Origin: Symbiodinium microadriaticum
Lineage: Eukaryota > Sar > Dinophyceae > Suessiales > Symbiodiniaceae
Direction: 5' to 3'
Assembly: GCA_001939145.1 (NCBI GenBank)
Contig: LSRX01000180.1
Coordinates: 835,783-899,782 of the forward strand
DNA: 64,000 nt
A program made the position numbers and the translations under genes. This document shows, one piece after another, positions 21,601-34,696 of this stretch. The stretch's first letter is position 1. Every line of letters starts with the position of its first letter. Below the pieces are notes generated by a model that was given only the letters and a program-made list of their open reading frames with translations, did not search any database and had not been told where the DNA came from.

Positions 21601-23224
21601 GTTGCGCCCGATCGCTGAGAGTGGCACGTCCTAGATTCATTCATGGAGAAAAGAAAAGAAGCCTGCAACCTGCGGAATTGCTCGTTCAACTGCCTTCTTT
21701 GACGAGGGCGAAGTAGCCATGCCGCTTCCCCTGCAAGACAGGGCACTAGTCACTAGTCACGGCTTCCTCGGGAACTCGTTTCTCCTACCGACAAGCTACA
21801 ACACGACATAGCTTTCCGTGCACTGCTCCGCTCCGCTTCCTTTGGTAACTTTGGTGGTCTTCTTTTCCTTCCTTCCAGCATGCCATCGTTGACGACGCTT
21901 TTTTTAAATTTGGGCCCTACGATATCCAGCCATCGCCGGGTCATAGCACAAAGCAACATGCAAGTGTTGCAGCAGGACCTGAACCCAGGTGCCGTACCCA
22001 CACCTTGGAGCACTTGGCTGCGGATTGTCGCTACCCATCACCCATCAAAACAGTCCTAGTTCGAGATCGACAGCGGGTGGACTCGCTTGATGTGTTGCTC
22101 GGCATGTGCCTGGTTAGGTTCCTCCCAGTCAGAGACAATAAAGGCCTTTCCAGTGACTTCCCTGTGCATCTGAGGCACTGCTCGACGCCATTCATGGTGC
22201 TCGCCCACATGCCAGGCCCGTCGGCAACACCGTCCTCGGTGGCACCCAGAGTGGACCCAGGAAAAGATCCCGCAGCGGGGGCTCGGACAGGTCTCTATTT
22301 TGATCACCAATTTTTTGGGCATGAACTCGGCACGGAAACTCGCCTCCAGACATGTTCGACGGCCAAACCACACACCACACCATCAACAGATCCCGAGCAG
22401 AACCTGCAAGTGCTCACAACAAAAGTGCCAGTCTCAGGGGTGTCCCAGTTGTGCGGCCGCGCGACGAGCCACACAGAGCAAGCCTGCATGAAGCCTTCGT
22501 GGTGCTCCAGAACACCTGGACTAAGTCTGAGCCTCTGCTTGGGTCTTCGTGCTGAGGGCGGGGGCTGGACCCAACCACGAATGCCAATAAAATCAGGTTT
22601 TAGGGTTTAGGGTTTAGGGCATGCAACATGAATCTGCCGGGTGGCCCCAACCATGTGGCGTGTGCGCACCCTTCCTTGGAGACGGGCATAAGAGAAACCG
22701 TCTCCAGAACCCTCACTATCAGCCTCCGGGCAGCCGAGGAAGGAGGAGTTTGCAGTAAAACAGAAGAAGCACCTTGCCAGATGCCTCACATGCCGTACTG
22801 GCGGTGGCCTAACAGTCCTTCATGGGTCTTGTGCGATACGCAATAGCAACTTCAGCCTGTGAGAATCTGGACGAGATTCCTCATGCTTATCGGTCTCGGG
22901 AATACTTGTTGCTTTGCGGGGAGTCGAAAACCAGCGCATCTGACGAGGTTCAAGATGGGGCCGAAAGTCTGTATCAGGCCGGACGTTGGGTTTCTATGAA
23001 GAGCACTGGACCCGCCCCCCTGTCGAACATCAGCTTCGTGCACAATCGGAGCAGAAAAGACACGAGGAACGCAGACCCACCCCGAGCGAAAGTCCGTATC
23101 ACACCTTGGGGTCCACGGTTCCCGCATGTTCCCGCCTTGACCCAAAAAGGGTGTAATGCCCGAAAAAACTTTTGGCCGCTTGTCCTAGGACAACAAGCTT
23201 GACCAGGAGGTCTAAAATGTGCTA
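21601..23224. other. No gene recognised; TTTAGGG island at 22597-22620
   Basis: A plus-strand frame at 22005-22610 (about 200 codons) has no family character. Three TTTAGGG-type units close it at 22597-22620. A second unrecognised plus frame runs 22822-23202. Confidence 0.4.
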
Positions 23225-23545
23225 GCGCACACACACACACACACATGCCCACTAAACAGATGCAGATAGATAGGTGGGTGGATGGATGCTGGCTGGCTGG
23301 ATGGATGATTTGACAGAGAGAGAGAGGGACATGTAGATATACATATGCCTAGAACTACATGTGTATGTACGTACATACGTACGTATGTTCGGATGGATGG
23401 AAGTATATGTAAGAATGCATGTGCATGCACACGTGCATGCGCATGTGTATGTGTATGTGTGTTGTGTGCATATGTGTATATGTGCATATGTGTATGTCCA
23501 TGTGTTTATATATATATATACACACATACATATCTGTACACAGGG
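23225..23545. repeat. Compound CA / GGAT / GTAC / GTAT microsatellite
   Basis: CA dinucleotides (23226-23245) are followed by GGATGGATG and GGCTGGCTGG units, a GA run, GTACGTAC steps and a long alternating purine-pyrimidine stretch rich in GTATGT and CATATG. Confidence 0.9.
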
Positions 23546-23944
23546 GCAGCGAGACGGAGACAGAGCGAGAGCGAGAAAGAGCTTGCAAATTTGATCCTAT
23601 TCGAAGCAGAGGTTCGGAGTGCCGTGGGTCAGCCCGGTGAAGGTCTGATCCTTGCCCCAAGGCACCAGCTCGGTGAAGAGAGCATCTGCGAACTCCTCGC
23701 CTGCTTTGGGGTAGAAATCGGGTGGTCCCCGATTTAAAAAAAAATGTAGACGCTGAACCTTGAAACTCTTATCCTCAAAACCAAGATCTTGAACTCCGGT
23801 GCCGCTTTCATTTTGAGGCGGCCCTGTGTAAAGCCACGAGCGCGCACTGCCAGCAGCGACCTTCGTAGAACTTGTCGAAGCGTTCGTAAGGCTGGCAGCG
23901 CATCTGCCTCATCACTGCCGACACAAGAACAAGGTGGGATGGTG

Positions 23945-24065
23945 ATGGTGATGATGGGGTGGAGGAGGAGGAGGAGGAGGAGCAGGAGGAGGAGGAGGAG
24001 GAGCATCATCACCAACATCATCAACATCATCATCATCATCATCATCATCCTCATCATCACCATAA
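23945..24065. repeat. GAG/CAT trinucleotide tract
   Basis: GATGGTGATG passes to GGAGGAGGAG (23960-24004) and then to CATCATCATC (24005-24062). Frames giving polyglutamate and polyhistidine are by-products. Confidence 0.95.
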
Positions 24066-26061
24066 GGACCGCGGTGCTGGCGATGATGACAGTCATTACA
24101 ATGCCGATTGGTACCACGTGGGTGGTAGTGCTGATGCTGATGGCGCTATTGTACGAAGAGGCGTTGGCCTTCGTCATTATGATGTGAGAGAAAGGATGTT
24201 TCCTGCAGGCTGGCTGCGCCATGGGTGGTTCCAGGACAAGGAATTGAAGTTCTGATTACTGGCACAAACGTTGGCCGTTGCCAAAAACGACGATGCAAGA
24301 TGCCGTCCTCTGTTGATCCGTCCTGCCGTGGAATGTCACACTGTTGCAGCCAAGACCGTATGGAAGGCTGAATGATGCTCTTGCATTTGGGCATTGTGGG
24401 CGGGTGTGGCTGCAGGCTTCCGGGCAAAGGGATCTGGGTGGGCTGAAGCCGAGATGCCGGTCCAGGGACGCTTTGATTTCCTGCCACACCCAACTTCCAG
24501 CTTCAAGGCTTCAAGCCAGCTGCCCTAAACCCTAAACCCTAAACGCAAAACCCTAGACCCTGCTTCATGTTGAAAGAAAAAAAACACGTGAAGCCCAAAT
24601 ATGTTGACCGAGTCGCTCGCAAGGGATCCTCCTTTGGCTTGGCATCGCCGGCCATGAGGATCGCTTGAGTTCTCAAGAAAAAGGGTCCGTTGTTGAAGAA
24701 ATTGTTCAAACTTGAACTGACATGAAACACACACACACACACACACGCACACATGCTAAGATGCAAACCTCGAAAAAGTCCCCATGCGATACCTGTACAT
24801 GATTTTGGCACAACCTGCAACACTGGACACATAGAGTAGCGGTGGGACAGCACTGACGTACGTGATGTGAAGGAGTTGCGATAAGCTGCGCGGCTCTGCA
24901 CCAGCACGACAACCACAAATTCGTCTCTCTGAGAGGTGCTGGAAACAGCCGTTTTGCAACGAGTCTAAAGGTCCGACGAGCTTGGAACAAGGCCTTCGGC
25001 ACTTGGACCAGCAGCTGCAGCCGCAGTTGCGCGGCCAGCGGGCTAACTGCGAGGAGTCCTTGGGACGTCCTCAAAAAAGGAGGCACGATGCTAGGCCCGA
25101 GTTCGACCCCCAAATTTCTGAGGTCGCTCGGGAAGGAACACCGCCTAGCCAAAAGGGTTCTCAAAATCGACTACAGAAGCTCCGGAGGTTGGGGAACAGG
25201 CTTTGCATAGACCGCTCTGGGCGTGCCTCCAACAGCGCAGTTTAGGTTCAAGGTTCGGGATTTGATTTGAAACTTTGGGCTTTGAAGTGCTGCGAGTAGA
25301 GGGTGGCCTTCTCTACCTAGCAGGTCGCTCTGCGCCACAGAATCCAGAAATCGCACAAGGCAGGCAAGGCTCCACATAGAGGGTTTGAAGTTTAGGGTTG
25401 AATCTCAGGGCCCAGAACCATTTGCCAAGGCAGGGGATGAGCACGTGCAAGGTCCGGGGGTTGAGCCCTTATGCACATGTGCAATGTGCAAGGTGTGACG
25501 CAGGCACCAAAAGGTGATCTTTCAACGAGCTCCTGAACCCCGAGCAGCTTTGACGCGCCTGCGTTTTTCCCCTCTGGAAAGATCCGAGTGAACCTGGAAG
25601 ATCGCCCCCACGGGAGGCAGTTCAGAATGCAACAGGGGCAGAAGCTCACGTGGAACAAGGCCCGCGCTGTAGAAAGTTGATGGAGCCTGCCACCCCACGA
25701 GCAGATGCCGCAGGTTGAGGGCTGCAAAGGATGTTTGCTGGAAGCTTGGAAAAAGGGGGCACGAAACTGATATCAGCATTCAGCAAGCGGGGCCACACAC
25801 ACTCGCCTGGTCTCTGTTGCCTGTTCCACGGGTGTTATCGCAATACTCCACAAAGCTCCAATCAAGACCCACTTAACATGTCCTTGCCCCAGCCCACTTC
25901 TTGAGGAAAGATGCTCCAGCAGACTGCATAAAGCAGGAAGGGCCTGCCCGCGACTCGGCCTCTATCTTACAACCAGCAACCTACGCCTCAACTCCCCAAG
26001 CGTGGAAGCGCAGCCCACACCCTCCACGTCCAAAGCGTCGAAGAGCTGATCACAGGACTGC
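24066..26061. other. No confident gene; CCCTAAA island and one exon-like minus frame
   Basis: CCCTAAA units, the reverse orientation of the other islands, lie at 24523-24544. A CA run is at 24727-24747. The minus frame at 25522-25779 has compositional coding character (AALNLRHLLVGWQAPSTF, PRELLPLLHSELPPVGAIF), but I recognise no family and no matching splice partner. Confidence 0.35.
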
Positions 26062-26473
26062 ATGGTAACGCCGACCCTGCGCAGAAGACGAAGTCACAGC
26101 AGCAAGCGCAGAGTCGAAGTGATAGTAGCAGCCACAGCTGCAGATGCAGTAGTGTGCTGCTACTGCTGCTCCTCCGACGACGACTACGACTCCTCCTGCC
26201 CCTCCTCATCCGCCTCCGCCTCCGCCTCCTCCTCCTCCTCCTCCTCCTCCTCCGCCTCCTCCTGCTGCTGCTACTACTACTAACGACTACTGTTAACTTC
26301 TTCTGCTACTACTACGTCTTCTACTACCGCTACTACTAAATACTCCTGCTGCTACTACTATTGCTACTTCTACTTCTTCTACTCCTACTCCTACTCCCAG
26401 TCCTCCCACAACAACAACTACTACTACTACTACTACCACCACCACCACCACCACCACCACGACTACTACTACG

Positions 26474-26540
<67 letters not shown>

Positions 26541-27880
26541 CTGCTGCTACTCCTACTGCTGCTACTGCTACTGCTGCTACTGCTACTGCTACTGCTACTG
26601 CGACTAGTAGTAGTAGTAGTAGTACTACTACTACTACTACCACCACCACCACCACCACCACTACCACTACCTACGAACTACTAACTACTAACTATTCACG
26701 ACTAACGACTAACTACTAACTACTACTAGCTACTAGAACTGCTAACTACTATCTACTAACTACTAACTACTATCTACTAAGTACTACCTCCGAATACTGC
26801 TACTACTACTACTACTACGACGACGACGACGACTACCACTACCACTACCAGGGACTGTGCCCCTTGCCTCCCCATCGCGAATCAGGGAACCATGAATGCA
26901 TGAGTTGAATGAATGAAGGAAGGACGGAAGGAAGGAAGGAAGGAAGGAAGGAATTAAGGAATGAATGAAGGAATGAATCAATGAATGAACGAATGAACAA
27001 ATGAATGCATGAACGAAGTAAAGAATGGATGAACGAACGAACGAACGAATTAATGAATGAATGAATGAATGAATGAATGAATGAATGAACGGATGAATGA
27101 CTGGATGAATGAATAAATGAATGAATGAATGATGGAACGAATGATGGAATGGAATGGAATGGAATGGATGAATGAATGGATGAATGAATGAATGAATGAT
27201 GGAATGGAATGGAATGGAATGGAATGGAATGGAATGGAATGGAATGGAATGGAATGGAAAGGATAAAGAATGGATGAATGAATGAATGAATGAATGAATG
27301 AATTGATGAATCAATGAATGACTGAATGAATGAATCGGACGAAAAGATACCAAATCATACGGAAGAGTGAATGACTGAATCATTGAGTGAACGAGTGATT
27401 GAATCAGTGAGATAATCAATGAATGCTTGAGTGCATGGACATGGTGAATCAATCAAGTAAGGACTAAAGGAATGAAGGAGTGAAGGAAGGAATGCTACTA
27501 GGAATGTGCCACTGAGTTGCAGCTGCTGCAGCTGCTGCTGCTGCTGCTACTACTACTACTACTACTACTGCTGCTACTACTACTACTACTACTACTACTA
27601 CCACTACTACTACTACTTCTTCTACTACTACTACTACTACTACTACTGCCGCATCACTGCTACTGCTTCCACCGCTGCTTCTGCTCCTAGTACTGATGCT
27701 GCTTAACTACTACTACCAGTAACAAAACAACGACAACAATACCGAAGGAAGAAGAATGGGAATACTGCATAATTACTTCTGCTACCACGACGACAACTGC
27801 CACCACCACCGCCACCACCGTCACAACTACCACCTCCACCACCACCACCACCACCAGTACCACCAGTACCACCATCCCGC
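26062..27880. repeat. 1.8-kb compound microsatellite region (CTA, CTC, CTG, GAAT, GGAAT, CCA)
   Basis: The order is CTC/CTG/CTA triplets (26062-26860), GAAT tetramers (26895-27490) containing GGAAT pentamers at 27145-27165 and 27200-27258, CTG/CTA triplets (27518-27720), then CCA triplets (27795-27865). Almost no unique sequence separates the blocks. All long open frames here are by-products of the repeats. Confidence 0.95.
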
Positions 27881-29564
27881 CGTCACCACCGGCACCTTCA
27901 TTTCTTCGTCTGGGGCTGGCACTTCTTCCCGAACATACGGAGCTCGCTTCGGCTGACCTGCAAATCATCTGGGATCAAGATCACGGAGTGCTCATGCACG
28001 AGAGCTTTAACCTACCCACCAAAGGTTTTCAGCCATTTATGATACCCAAGTTTGGAAGGGCTGTGGAGAAGGGGTGGTTTCGCAAGCAGGCTCGCGGAGA
28101 TCTGATGCCCCCAAGAACTGAGGTGAAATCAACCGTCCTGTCTAAATCTCACCCGACCTACTAACATTTGGCATAAGATAGCATTCCCAATTCGAAGCTT
28201 TATACTTTAAACCGGAGACAAGTGGCAAGAGCTACCAGTAACATGAACGCACATGTGGCTAGTTCTCTCTCTTTGGGTCCGTTTTTAGGTCCCCAATATA
28301 GTACGGCACCCTCATCAAAAAAACTCTCAAAGGGACCCTAATTTAGAGAACTACCCAGATGGACGACACAAGCCTGGCCGTCGTGGTCGGAGTCCAAGGC
28401 ACGGAATGCCTTCACTTCAGGACTTCAAAGTGTTTTTTGCCATCCACCTATCTAGGACGAGTCCGCATTGCAGGGTACAGCTTCAAGATTTGGGGTTTGG
28501 GTTTTTTTTATGAAGGGGTGTTTTTCACTGGGCGTGGGGAGGAGCCTTTTGTAGGCACTTCCAGAAAAGGCCGCACACTTACACTAACTTGGCGTCACTG
28601 TTCTGCTTTGGGTCTTCTTTCGGTTGATCAGTCCCCTCTTCATCTCCTGAGATCTGTTCCAACACAGCGTCATGGGCTGCATATCCTGGTGGTGGGAGAA
28701 CATCCCCCACTTTCGAACACACCAGTCCCCGAATCAACGACAGCCTCCACCTGAGTACCCGAAGGCGACATCGTGGCCGAGACATCCACTTCCAACTCAG
28801 TAGGACCGTCCCGGGGTTCCGAGAGCTCCATCAGGCCAACGAACCCTGAGGGAGGTGCACAGGAGGATGTGATGGTACCTCCACCGTAGTCGCATTACTG
28901 CCCGGGCCACCATCAATCGTCCATGAAGGCCTGTACTTGCAGGGTTTAGGGTTTAGGGCTTAGGGAACTTCAAGGTACGATTTCAGAAACGTCGCATTGT
29001 AGATCCTAAACAAATCCCGAGGCGCTTGAGCGAGAACCTTTAAATTAGAGATAGCTGTATACCCGTAGTACCACCCATACCAGCATCACATGCAGTTGTG
29101 AAGATTGTTTGTTGAGGCATAAAATCAAACGAGTTCGCTGACGTTGGGCTTGCCTTTCTCCCCCAACAAATTACAGCCCTGACCCCATGCACCCCAAAAT
29201 GAGATGTGGCTTGAAAAACCTAGTTCCAGAAAAGTTCATCGGATGTCGCCGAATAGAACAAGCTCTTCAAAAACCCGCTTGCCGGGCCAAGGTCAACAGC
29301 CTGCAGAGCCCGACCACAAACTCACCAGCCTCTCCGGCAACGGCTTCATCTGCCGGACTCCCAGCCCTGCTAAACCCTCTGTCATCGAAAAGCTGAGTAG
29401 AATCCTTGTTTTAAGGGAGCCCAAAAGAAGGTACCCCAAATTTTCGAAAGTCACAAATCTTCCAGGCCTCTTTCATGTTCCTGGACCTCGTGAGCAGACG
29501 CCGCCTGGAGTCCCAAGTTGCCCAAAAGGTAAGTTTGAGCTTTATGCATAAGTCATACAACGTC
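27881..29564. other. No gene recognised; dispersed-repeat copy and TTTAGGG island
   Basis: A third copy of the CTAGGAC/CCGCATTGCAGGGT repeat is at 28433-28482, followed by GGGTTTGGGTTTTTT. TTTAGGG units are at 28941-28965, directly after ACTTGCAGGG. No frame shows family character. Confidence 0.4.
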
Positions 29565-29594
29565 ATACAATACATTTACATATGTGTACATACA

Positions 29595-29625
<31 letters not shown>

Positions 29626-29641
29626 GCACGTACGTACATAC

Positions 29642-29678
<37 letters not shown>

Positions 29679-29832
29679 TATACATATACATATACATGTG
29701 TATGTGTATACATGTGTATGTGTATATGTATATGCATATGCATATGCATATACATATGTATATGTATATGTATGTGTGTATATATATATATACACACACA
29801 TATAGATATGTTTCACACACACACACACATTC
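29565..29832. repeat. (CATA)n/(TA,CA)n alternating purine-pyrimidine tract
   Basis: CATA tetramers (29582-29622) pass to ACACAT hexamers and then TATGCATATG steps. Alternating purine-pyrimidine sequence lasts almost 250 bases and is largely self-complementary. Confidence 0.9.
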
Positions 29833-29980
29833 TGCACACCGCTTCTTTAAGACGTGTGGTGAAGCTTCTCTTAGGCGGCAGCTTCAGGCTGTCCGCGGTT
29901 TCGTTGACCTGGCGCGGAAGTCTTGATCTGGAGCCACGAAAGAGGTCTCCACCATCGCCACTCCTCATACAACTATTTAG

Positions 29981-30150
29981 GTTCTACTTGCTCCTGCTCG
30001 TTCTGTCGTGGTCACTCTTGCTGTGCCTGGCAATGTGTTGATGCTTGTGGGTGCCATCACATTGATCATGATTGCCCTCTTGTGCTCCGGCCTCCTTACA
30101 CTTGATGGGATCCTCCAAATAGATGGGGGGCTGCTCGGAGAAATTCCGGA
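29981..30150 (+). other. Possible exon encoding a membrane segment
   Basis: After an ATTTAG|G acceptor-like site, a plus frame encodes a hydrophobic stretch (PGNVLMLVGAITLIMIALLC), then DGILQIDGGLLGEIPEVPP. The hydrophobicity suits a membrane helix. It is the only such candidate on the plus strand in this region, and no neighbouring exon was identified. Confidence 0.25.
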
Positions 30151-31445
30151 AGTCCCGCCTGCTTCGGGTCAGGTTGAAGTCTTGCCTTTTTCTTCTTTTG
30201 AAGGCGGGAGAGGGGAGGGGGTTCGGGTTTCTTTTAATTTTAAGGACTTTACACAGGTTCTGCAAAGGGTTTTTCTGGCGTTCTAGAAGGGCTTTACAAG
30301 GGTTCTTCAAGGTTCTGCGAGGGTTGTTAGAGTTTCCCTTCAAGGTTTTAGGCAGTTTTAGTGTGTACTCGGAGGATCCGGGGCTAGGGAGATCAGAAGG
30401 TAGGCTATAAGTATCCTAGTTAAGGTCCTGATCTTACGATCCTCAATTGCCCCCGATTCCTATGGTTTCATTGCTTTGGCATCTAAGCTACCAGGAATCC
30501 TCTGGTCGGTAGTTTCTGTTTTTGAACCGCCTGATCCTGGGCCTCTTCAGCGTCTAAACAGCAAAAACAACCTCCGAGATGCGTAGGGCTCGGAACGGTC
30601 CGTGTTTAGGGGGTGCGGGTTCAGGCCCTTAGAGAGGCTTCCTAGCTCTGCCGTCTTGAAAACACACCGGAGCAATGGAACAAAGTCTCCATAGAAGCCG
30701 TAGGGTTTAGGAGTTCGCGGTTTCGGCAAGTATCCACACGTTCTGATGAGGTGAAAGAGATGCTGGCAGGCACTCACTGGCAACAAACATAGGGTCTATG
30801 CCTATGCTTTCAGAACCTGAAGAGGCCAGATGAGGTCTCAACCGTAGGGTGTAGGGTGTTTAGGAATTTAATTTAAGCTTTGCGGTCTAGGGTAGGGCTT
30901 TCTTGTCTCGAGATACGTGTGTTTTGCTGCTTTGGCTTCGATGCTGCCGCACCCGAGCACGGACTCGAAGTGGGACATGAACACAGAGTACTCGATCTCC
31001 CCCTTCCCTTCCTGGCATCCGAGACATGTGCCAAGGTCACCCGGTTTCGGGGGCAGGCTCGTGCATGATTGGACGAAGCACAAGGCTTTCCGGTGTTTCC
31101 GGCTCCACGCAAGAGGGATTCAAGACAAACTGCCCGCAGTTGTTTATCCCTTTGCCGGCTATCCTGCAGCAGTGGCAAGACCAAAAGCATAAGACGACTG
31201 AAGACCGTCCTGGTCCAGAAGGTCGAATATTCTGTCCGCCACCTCCTGCTCAGAATACAAGTTCGGAGTTTGATTTTAACTTCGAGATGGACGATGGACG
31301 TATCTAACCTACCGGAAAAGTCAACCGTCCATCACAGACATTGAGCTGCGAAGATGGGCCCAGCCGTCCAGGCCACAGCTATGCATCAAAGGCAACAGCT
31401 GCTAGCAACAGGTTATTCTTCTCTGACTTGCCGGTACTACTGGCA
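30151..31445. other. No gene recognised
   Basis: Repeated GGGTTCTTCAAGG/GGTTCTGCGAGGG-like words occur at 30255-30345. Scattered TAGGGTTTAGG words occur near 30703 and 30846. Nothing else was identified. Confidence 0.35.
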
Positions 31446-31847
31446 CTAGCCTCCCACACATGTCCGGATAGAACGCGACTGATCTAAGGCTTGCATGTTG
31501 GGGGTCCTTGCAACATACCACCATAAGTCCCAAGCTGATCTCCACCACACTCCGGGAGTGCCGGCCTCAGGGTGGCCAAATCCCCGGAAGAAGTTGTGCA
31601 TCTCCTCGCGCGTGATCTTCCCCAGCCTTCCAGACAGGCTCTGGGGCTCTGCCGTCTGATGGTGTAGGGCTGTTTGGTTTAGGGTTGGGTCGTTGGTTTC
31701 AGTGAGGATGTTGCCTGCTGTCATCGGAATCAGGATCGCCGTCGAAAGTATCAGGAAATGCAGGTCCCCTCGCATCTCGAAGACTTGATACCCACTGAGA
31801 CAGGAACGCCCAAGCAGGAGCCCATGAGCAAGCGAAGCAACCCACAA
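31446..31847 (-). other. Possible exon(s) with one membrane helix
   Basis: The minus frame contains GDLHFLILSTAILIPMTAGN, a likely transmembrane helix, and further on GRLGKITREEMHNFFRGFGH, an amphipathic segment. Thr/Gln-rich sequence between them may be an intron. The family is not recognised. A channel- or transporter-like protein is one possibility. Confidence 0.3.
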
Positions 31848-32039
31848 CCAAACTCAAAGCCTTTATCAGACAACAACATGCCACAGCTTGGTTCAACTTC
31901 AGCAGCTTGAACGCAAGGATTGCTAGCTGCTGAAGCCACCAATATTCATCAAACCTTGAACCATTTCAGCTGAGACTGCCGAACCTCTTGCGAAACCCCC
32001 TTTTTGCAACAAGCCTGAACCCCCTAGCCCGCCCCCAGG

Positions 32040-32200
32040 CCTCTGCAAGTTCAGTGGCTTAAAGGCATCTCGGACATGCTTAAACTTGAGGAGCAACTTG
32101 TCGCCCACGTCCTGCAAGTCAAATCGAAACCCGCGCAACTGCAAACGCCAAAGCTCCACAGAAAAGCCTAGCTCTCGTGCAACAACAGATAGAGCTCTCA
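32040..32200 (-). other. Possible exon, family unknown
   Basis: The frame reads RALSVVARELGFSVELWRL and, further on, FDLQDVGDKLLLKFKHVRDA before an AACTTGCAG|A boundary. The mix of charged and hydrophobic residues is protein-like. It lies in the same orientation as the exon-like segments at 31.4-31.8 and 32.55-32.75 kb, so all three could belong to one gene. Confidence 0.3.
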
Positions 32201-32550
32201 ATCTTGAGTCCCATATGCCATACCTTCTTCGGCCTACGTCCCCAACCTCATCAAAAGATTCTTTAACCGGGCATTGGAGAGCCCGAGGGTTCAAACTGCG
32301 CATTCAGGTCTTTCTTGCCTCCTGTATGAGAGCTGAAGAGGGCTTGAGGCCTAAGGCCTTGGGTTTCCGCATGGAAACTGCATCGACAATGCGCGGGTGA
32401 TTTGGGCAAAAGAAGCAAATCTCTGTGGAGACGGTGCAATTCTGCTAGCAGACGCGTGAGAGACTCAAACCTTCACGAAGTCAAGTTTGCATTGGAAGCA
32501 GATCTGCGGGTTTTTGAAGTTTCTGGAGCTGCGGGGGCAAGGGTCTCGGG

Positions 32551-32760
32551 TTAGAAGATGTGGGAGTCGAGGCAAGCATGTGCCGGCCCTACAGCGACGG
32601 ATCTAAACCGGTCCTGCATGAGCCTTCTCAGCTCGTTCCTGAGCTCAAAGTCCACGTGTTTGTTCCACTCCTTGCTTGCCGCCTCGACGCAAACACTGAG
32701 GAATGATGTCCACACAAGAAACAAGCTTTGCAGCCAGCTTCTGGCTCCCCTGACAGCACC
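32551..32760 (-). other. Possible exon, family unknown
   Basis: The frame encodes LQSLFLVWTSFLSVCVEAAS followed by KEWNKHVDFELRNELRRLMQ, then a CATGCAG|G boundary. A hydrophobic helix followed by a charged amphipathic helix could be a membrane-protein segment. No family is recognised. Confidence 0.3.
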
Positions 32761-33329
32761 TACAAGAGCTGAACAAAACGAAGAATACGACGAACAGAAA
32801 AGCTGACAGCTAAAGGTGGCAGTTGGGAGGTCAAACATGCGGCGGGTGCAGTGCCTGGCATGCGTGTACACGCACTGCAAAGGCAAACCCAGACTGGATG
32901 GAATGTGAAGCTGCCCCCACCACGGTCCAGAGCTCGAAAGCCCGACAGGAAGGAGAGGTTCGGGAGGAATCAGAACACCCGGCTCAGAAGACAAGTCCCG
33001 AAGCACCTGAACCAGAAGTCCGAAAAGACCCCCCGAGGCCCCGGAAGCGGCTTCAAGCGGCCAAGGCCGCAGGAACCACGAAAACTGCGCATTAGGATGA
33101 ACATGTTCTGTTCTTTCATGCGTCTGTGCGCGCTAACACACGTGCATCCTGCAAATGCTGGACATGCAGGTGCATACGCATGGGTCGCAAGACATACAAA
33201 TAGATGGCTAGACGGAGAAATGGATAACTATCTACATAAACAGACAATACGCATAGACGAAGAGATAGCTAGCGAAATAGATAGATCCCCAGCACGCGCA
33301 CCCGACGGAGTCAGGCGAGGAACATGGTC

Positions 33330-33670
33330 GACCAGCACAAATAGATAGATAGATAAATAGACAAACTCAGATAGATAAGTAGACAGATAGACAAATAGTC
33401 AGATAGACAGATAGCCAGACAGATGGATACACAGACGGATAGATGAATAGACGGCAATTCGGAGAGACAATGAGACAGACAACCAGGGAAGTGTCCCCCA
33501 AAATATCTTACTGATTCACGCTGCCCAAGTGTACGTGATTCGCAAACGACCGTGAAACAAAAGCGAGATGCAAACGCGTCATACTCCAAACAAGCTCTTG
33601 CCGCAAACCACATGCAGTACATCCATCCATCCATCCATCCATCCATCCATCCATCCACCCATCCATGAGT
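33330..33670. repeat. (GATA)n and (ATCC)n microsatellites
   Basis: GATA/GACA tetramers run from about 33338 to 33450, and ATCC tetramers fill 33623-33662. Unique sequence lies between them. Confidence 0.9.
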
Positions 33671-34696
33671 GATCATGAATGCATGCGATTGCATTCATCA
33701 GCCATCACTCATACACGCAGCAGGCGAACAGACAGACGGACGGACTACGTGCAGACGAAAATGGCATGCCCCTAGGACGCATCTGTGTCTCAGACTGTCT
33801 ACTTGCAGCCGTAGATGTAGACATGTCCTGCGGTCACATCCACAGGTATGTTTCTAGTGTGCAGTATGAGGACTCCAAGATACAAGAACAATCGCACATC
33901 TGATGTAGTTTATATATAGTGCATGTCACGTGTTCCCTCTTTGACTAAGCAGCACCTTTTCATCCCGCTCCACATTCTCTGCAGAGGCCCCGGCTCGTTT
34001 GCTTGCAGATCTCAGATCCTCATCGGCACGCCTTTGGCCACGGGAGCTCTAGAAATTCAGACTTAGCGCATGCTTAGCGCCATAGCCCTGACTCTGTCTC
34101 TGCAGGTGCTCCGCACAAGAGTGACAGCGAGAGCTGCGCTGGGCTGGTGGCTCGGGAGTGTAGGGCTTCAGCAGGTAGTCCTGAAACACACTGAAGTAGC
34201 ACATAGTAGCACACAGAGCCAAACAGAGGCAGAGAGGCGCCAAGTGGGAGACCGGCAGACGCAGAACATGGTTGCTGTCGGGAAGACACTCAAGGCCCAC
34301 GTGCACACTGCCACAAGCCATCCTTTTCTCACTGTCACCACAGCAAACCCAGAATTATTAATGTGGCTGGAATCGCGAAGTTGCATGCCTGCCCATTGAG
34401 CAGACCCCCTTCATGGAGGCCAAGAAGCAAGAACATTCAAATCAAGATGAGGACCTGCACTCTCTTGTGGTGAAGCATCCACAACCTGTCGTGAATTCGT
34501 GCGGTTCAACTGGCGAGACCAAGCCTCCTACTAGTCCGAACTACTTGGGTACGGCCGGTGAAAGAGTTCGTCTTGAGTAGCTGTAGCGAAAGTTCAGCTG
34601 CGAGCCACACACGGCGTCCTGCCAAGGGACCGGCTGAGGCTGAATACGGTTTGTCTCAGGTCTCTCGGAGTGTTCCAACAACGTGTGAATGAATCT
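33671..34696. other. No gene recognised
   Basis: Several overlapping frames of 60-110 codons occur on both strands at 34050-34400 without family character. No repeat structure was seen. Confidence 0.35.

Noticed and set aside
22005-22610. 200-codon plus-strand open frame as a gene
   Set aside because: It has no family motifs, no periodic hydrophobic pattern and no splice context, and it ends in TTTAGGG repeats. A long chance frame is plausible at this base composition.
27145-27258. GGAAT tract as a human satellite II/III contaminant
   Set aside because: It is embedded in GAAT tetramers and CTA triplets typical of this sequence. Local slippage explains it better.
26293-27452. Long open frames over CTA and GAAT repeats
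   Set aside because: These are pure products of repeat composition. The His/Ser/Phe-rich protein is only the GAAT tetramer read in three frames.
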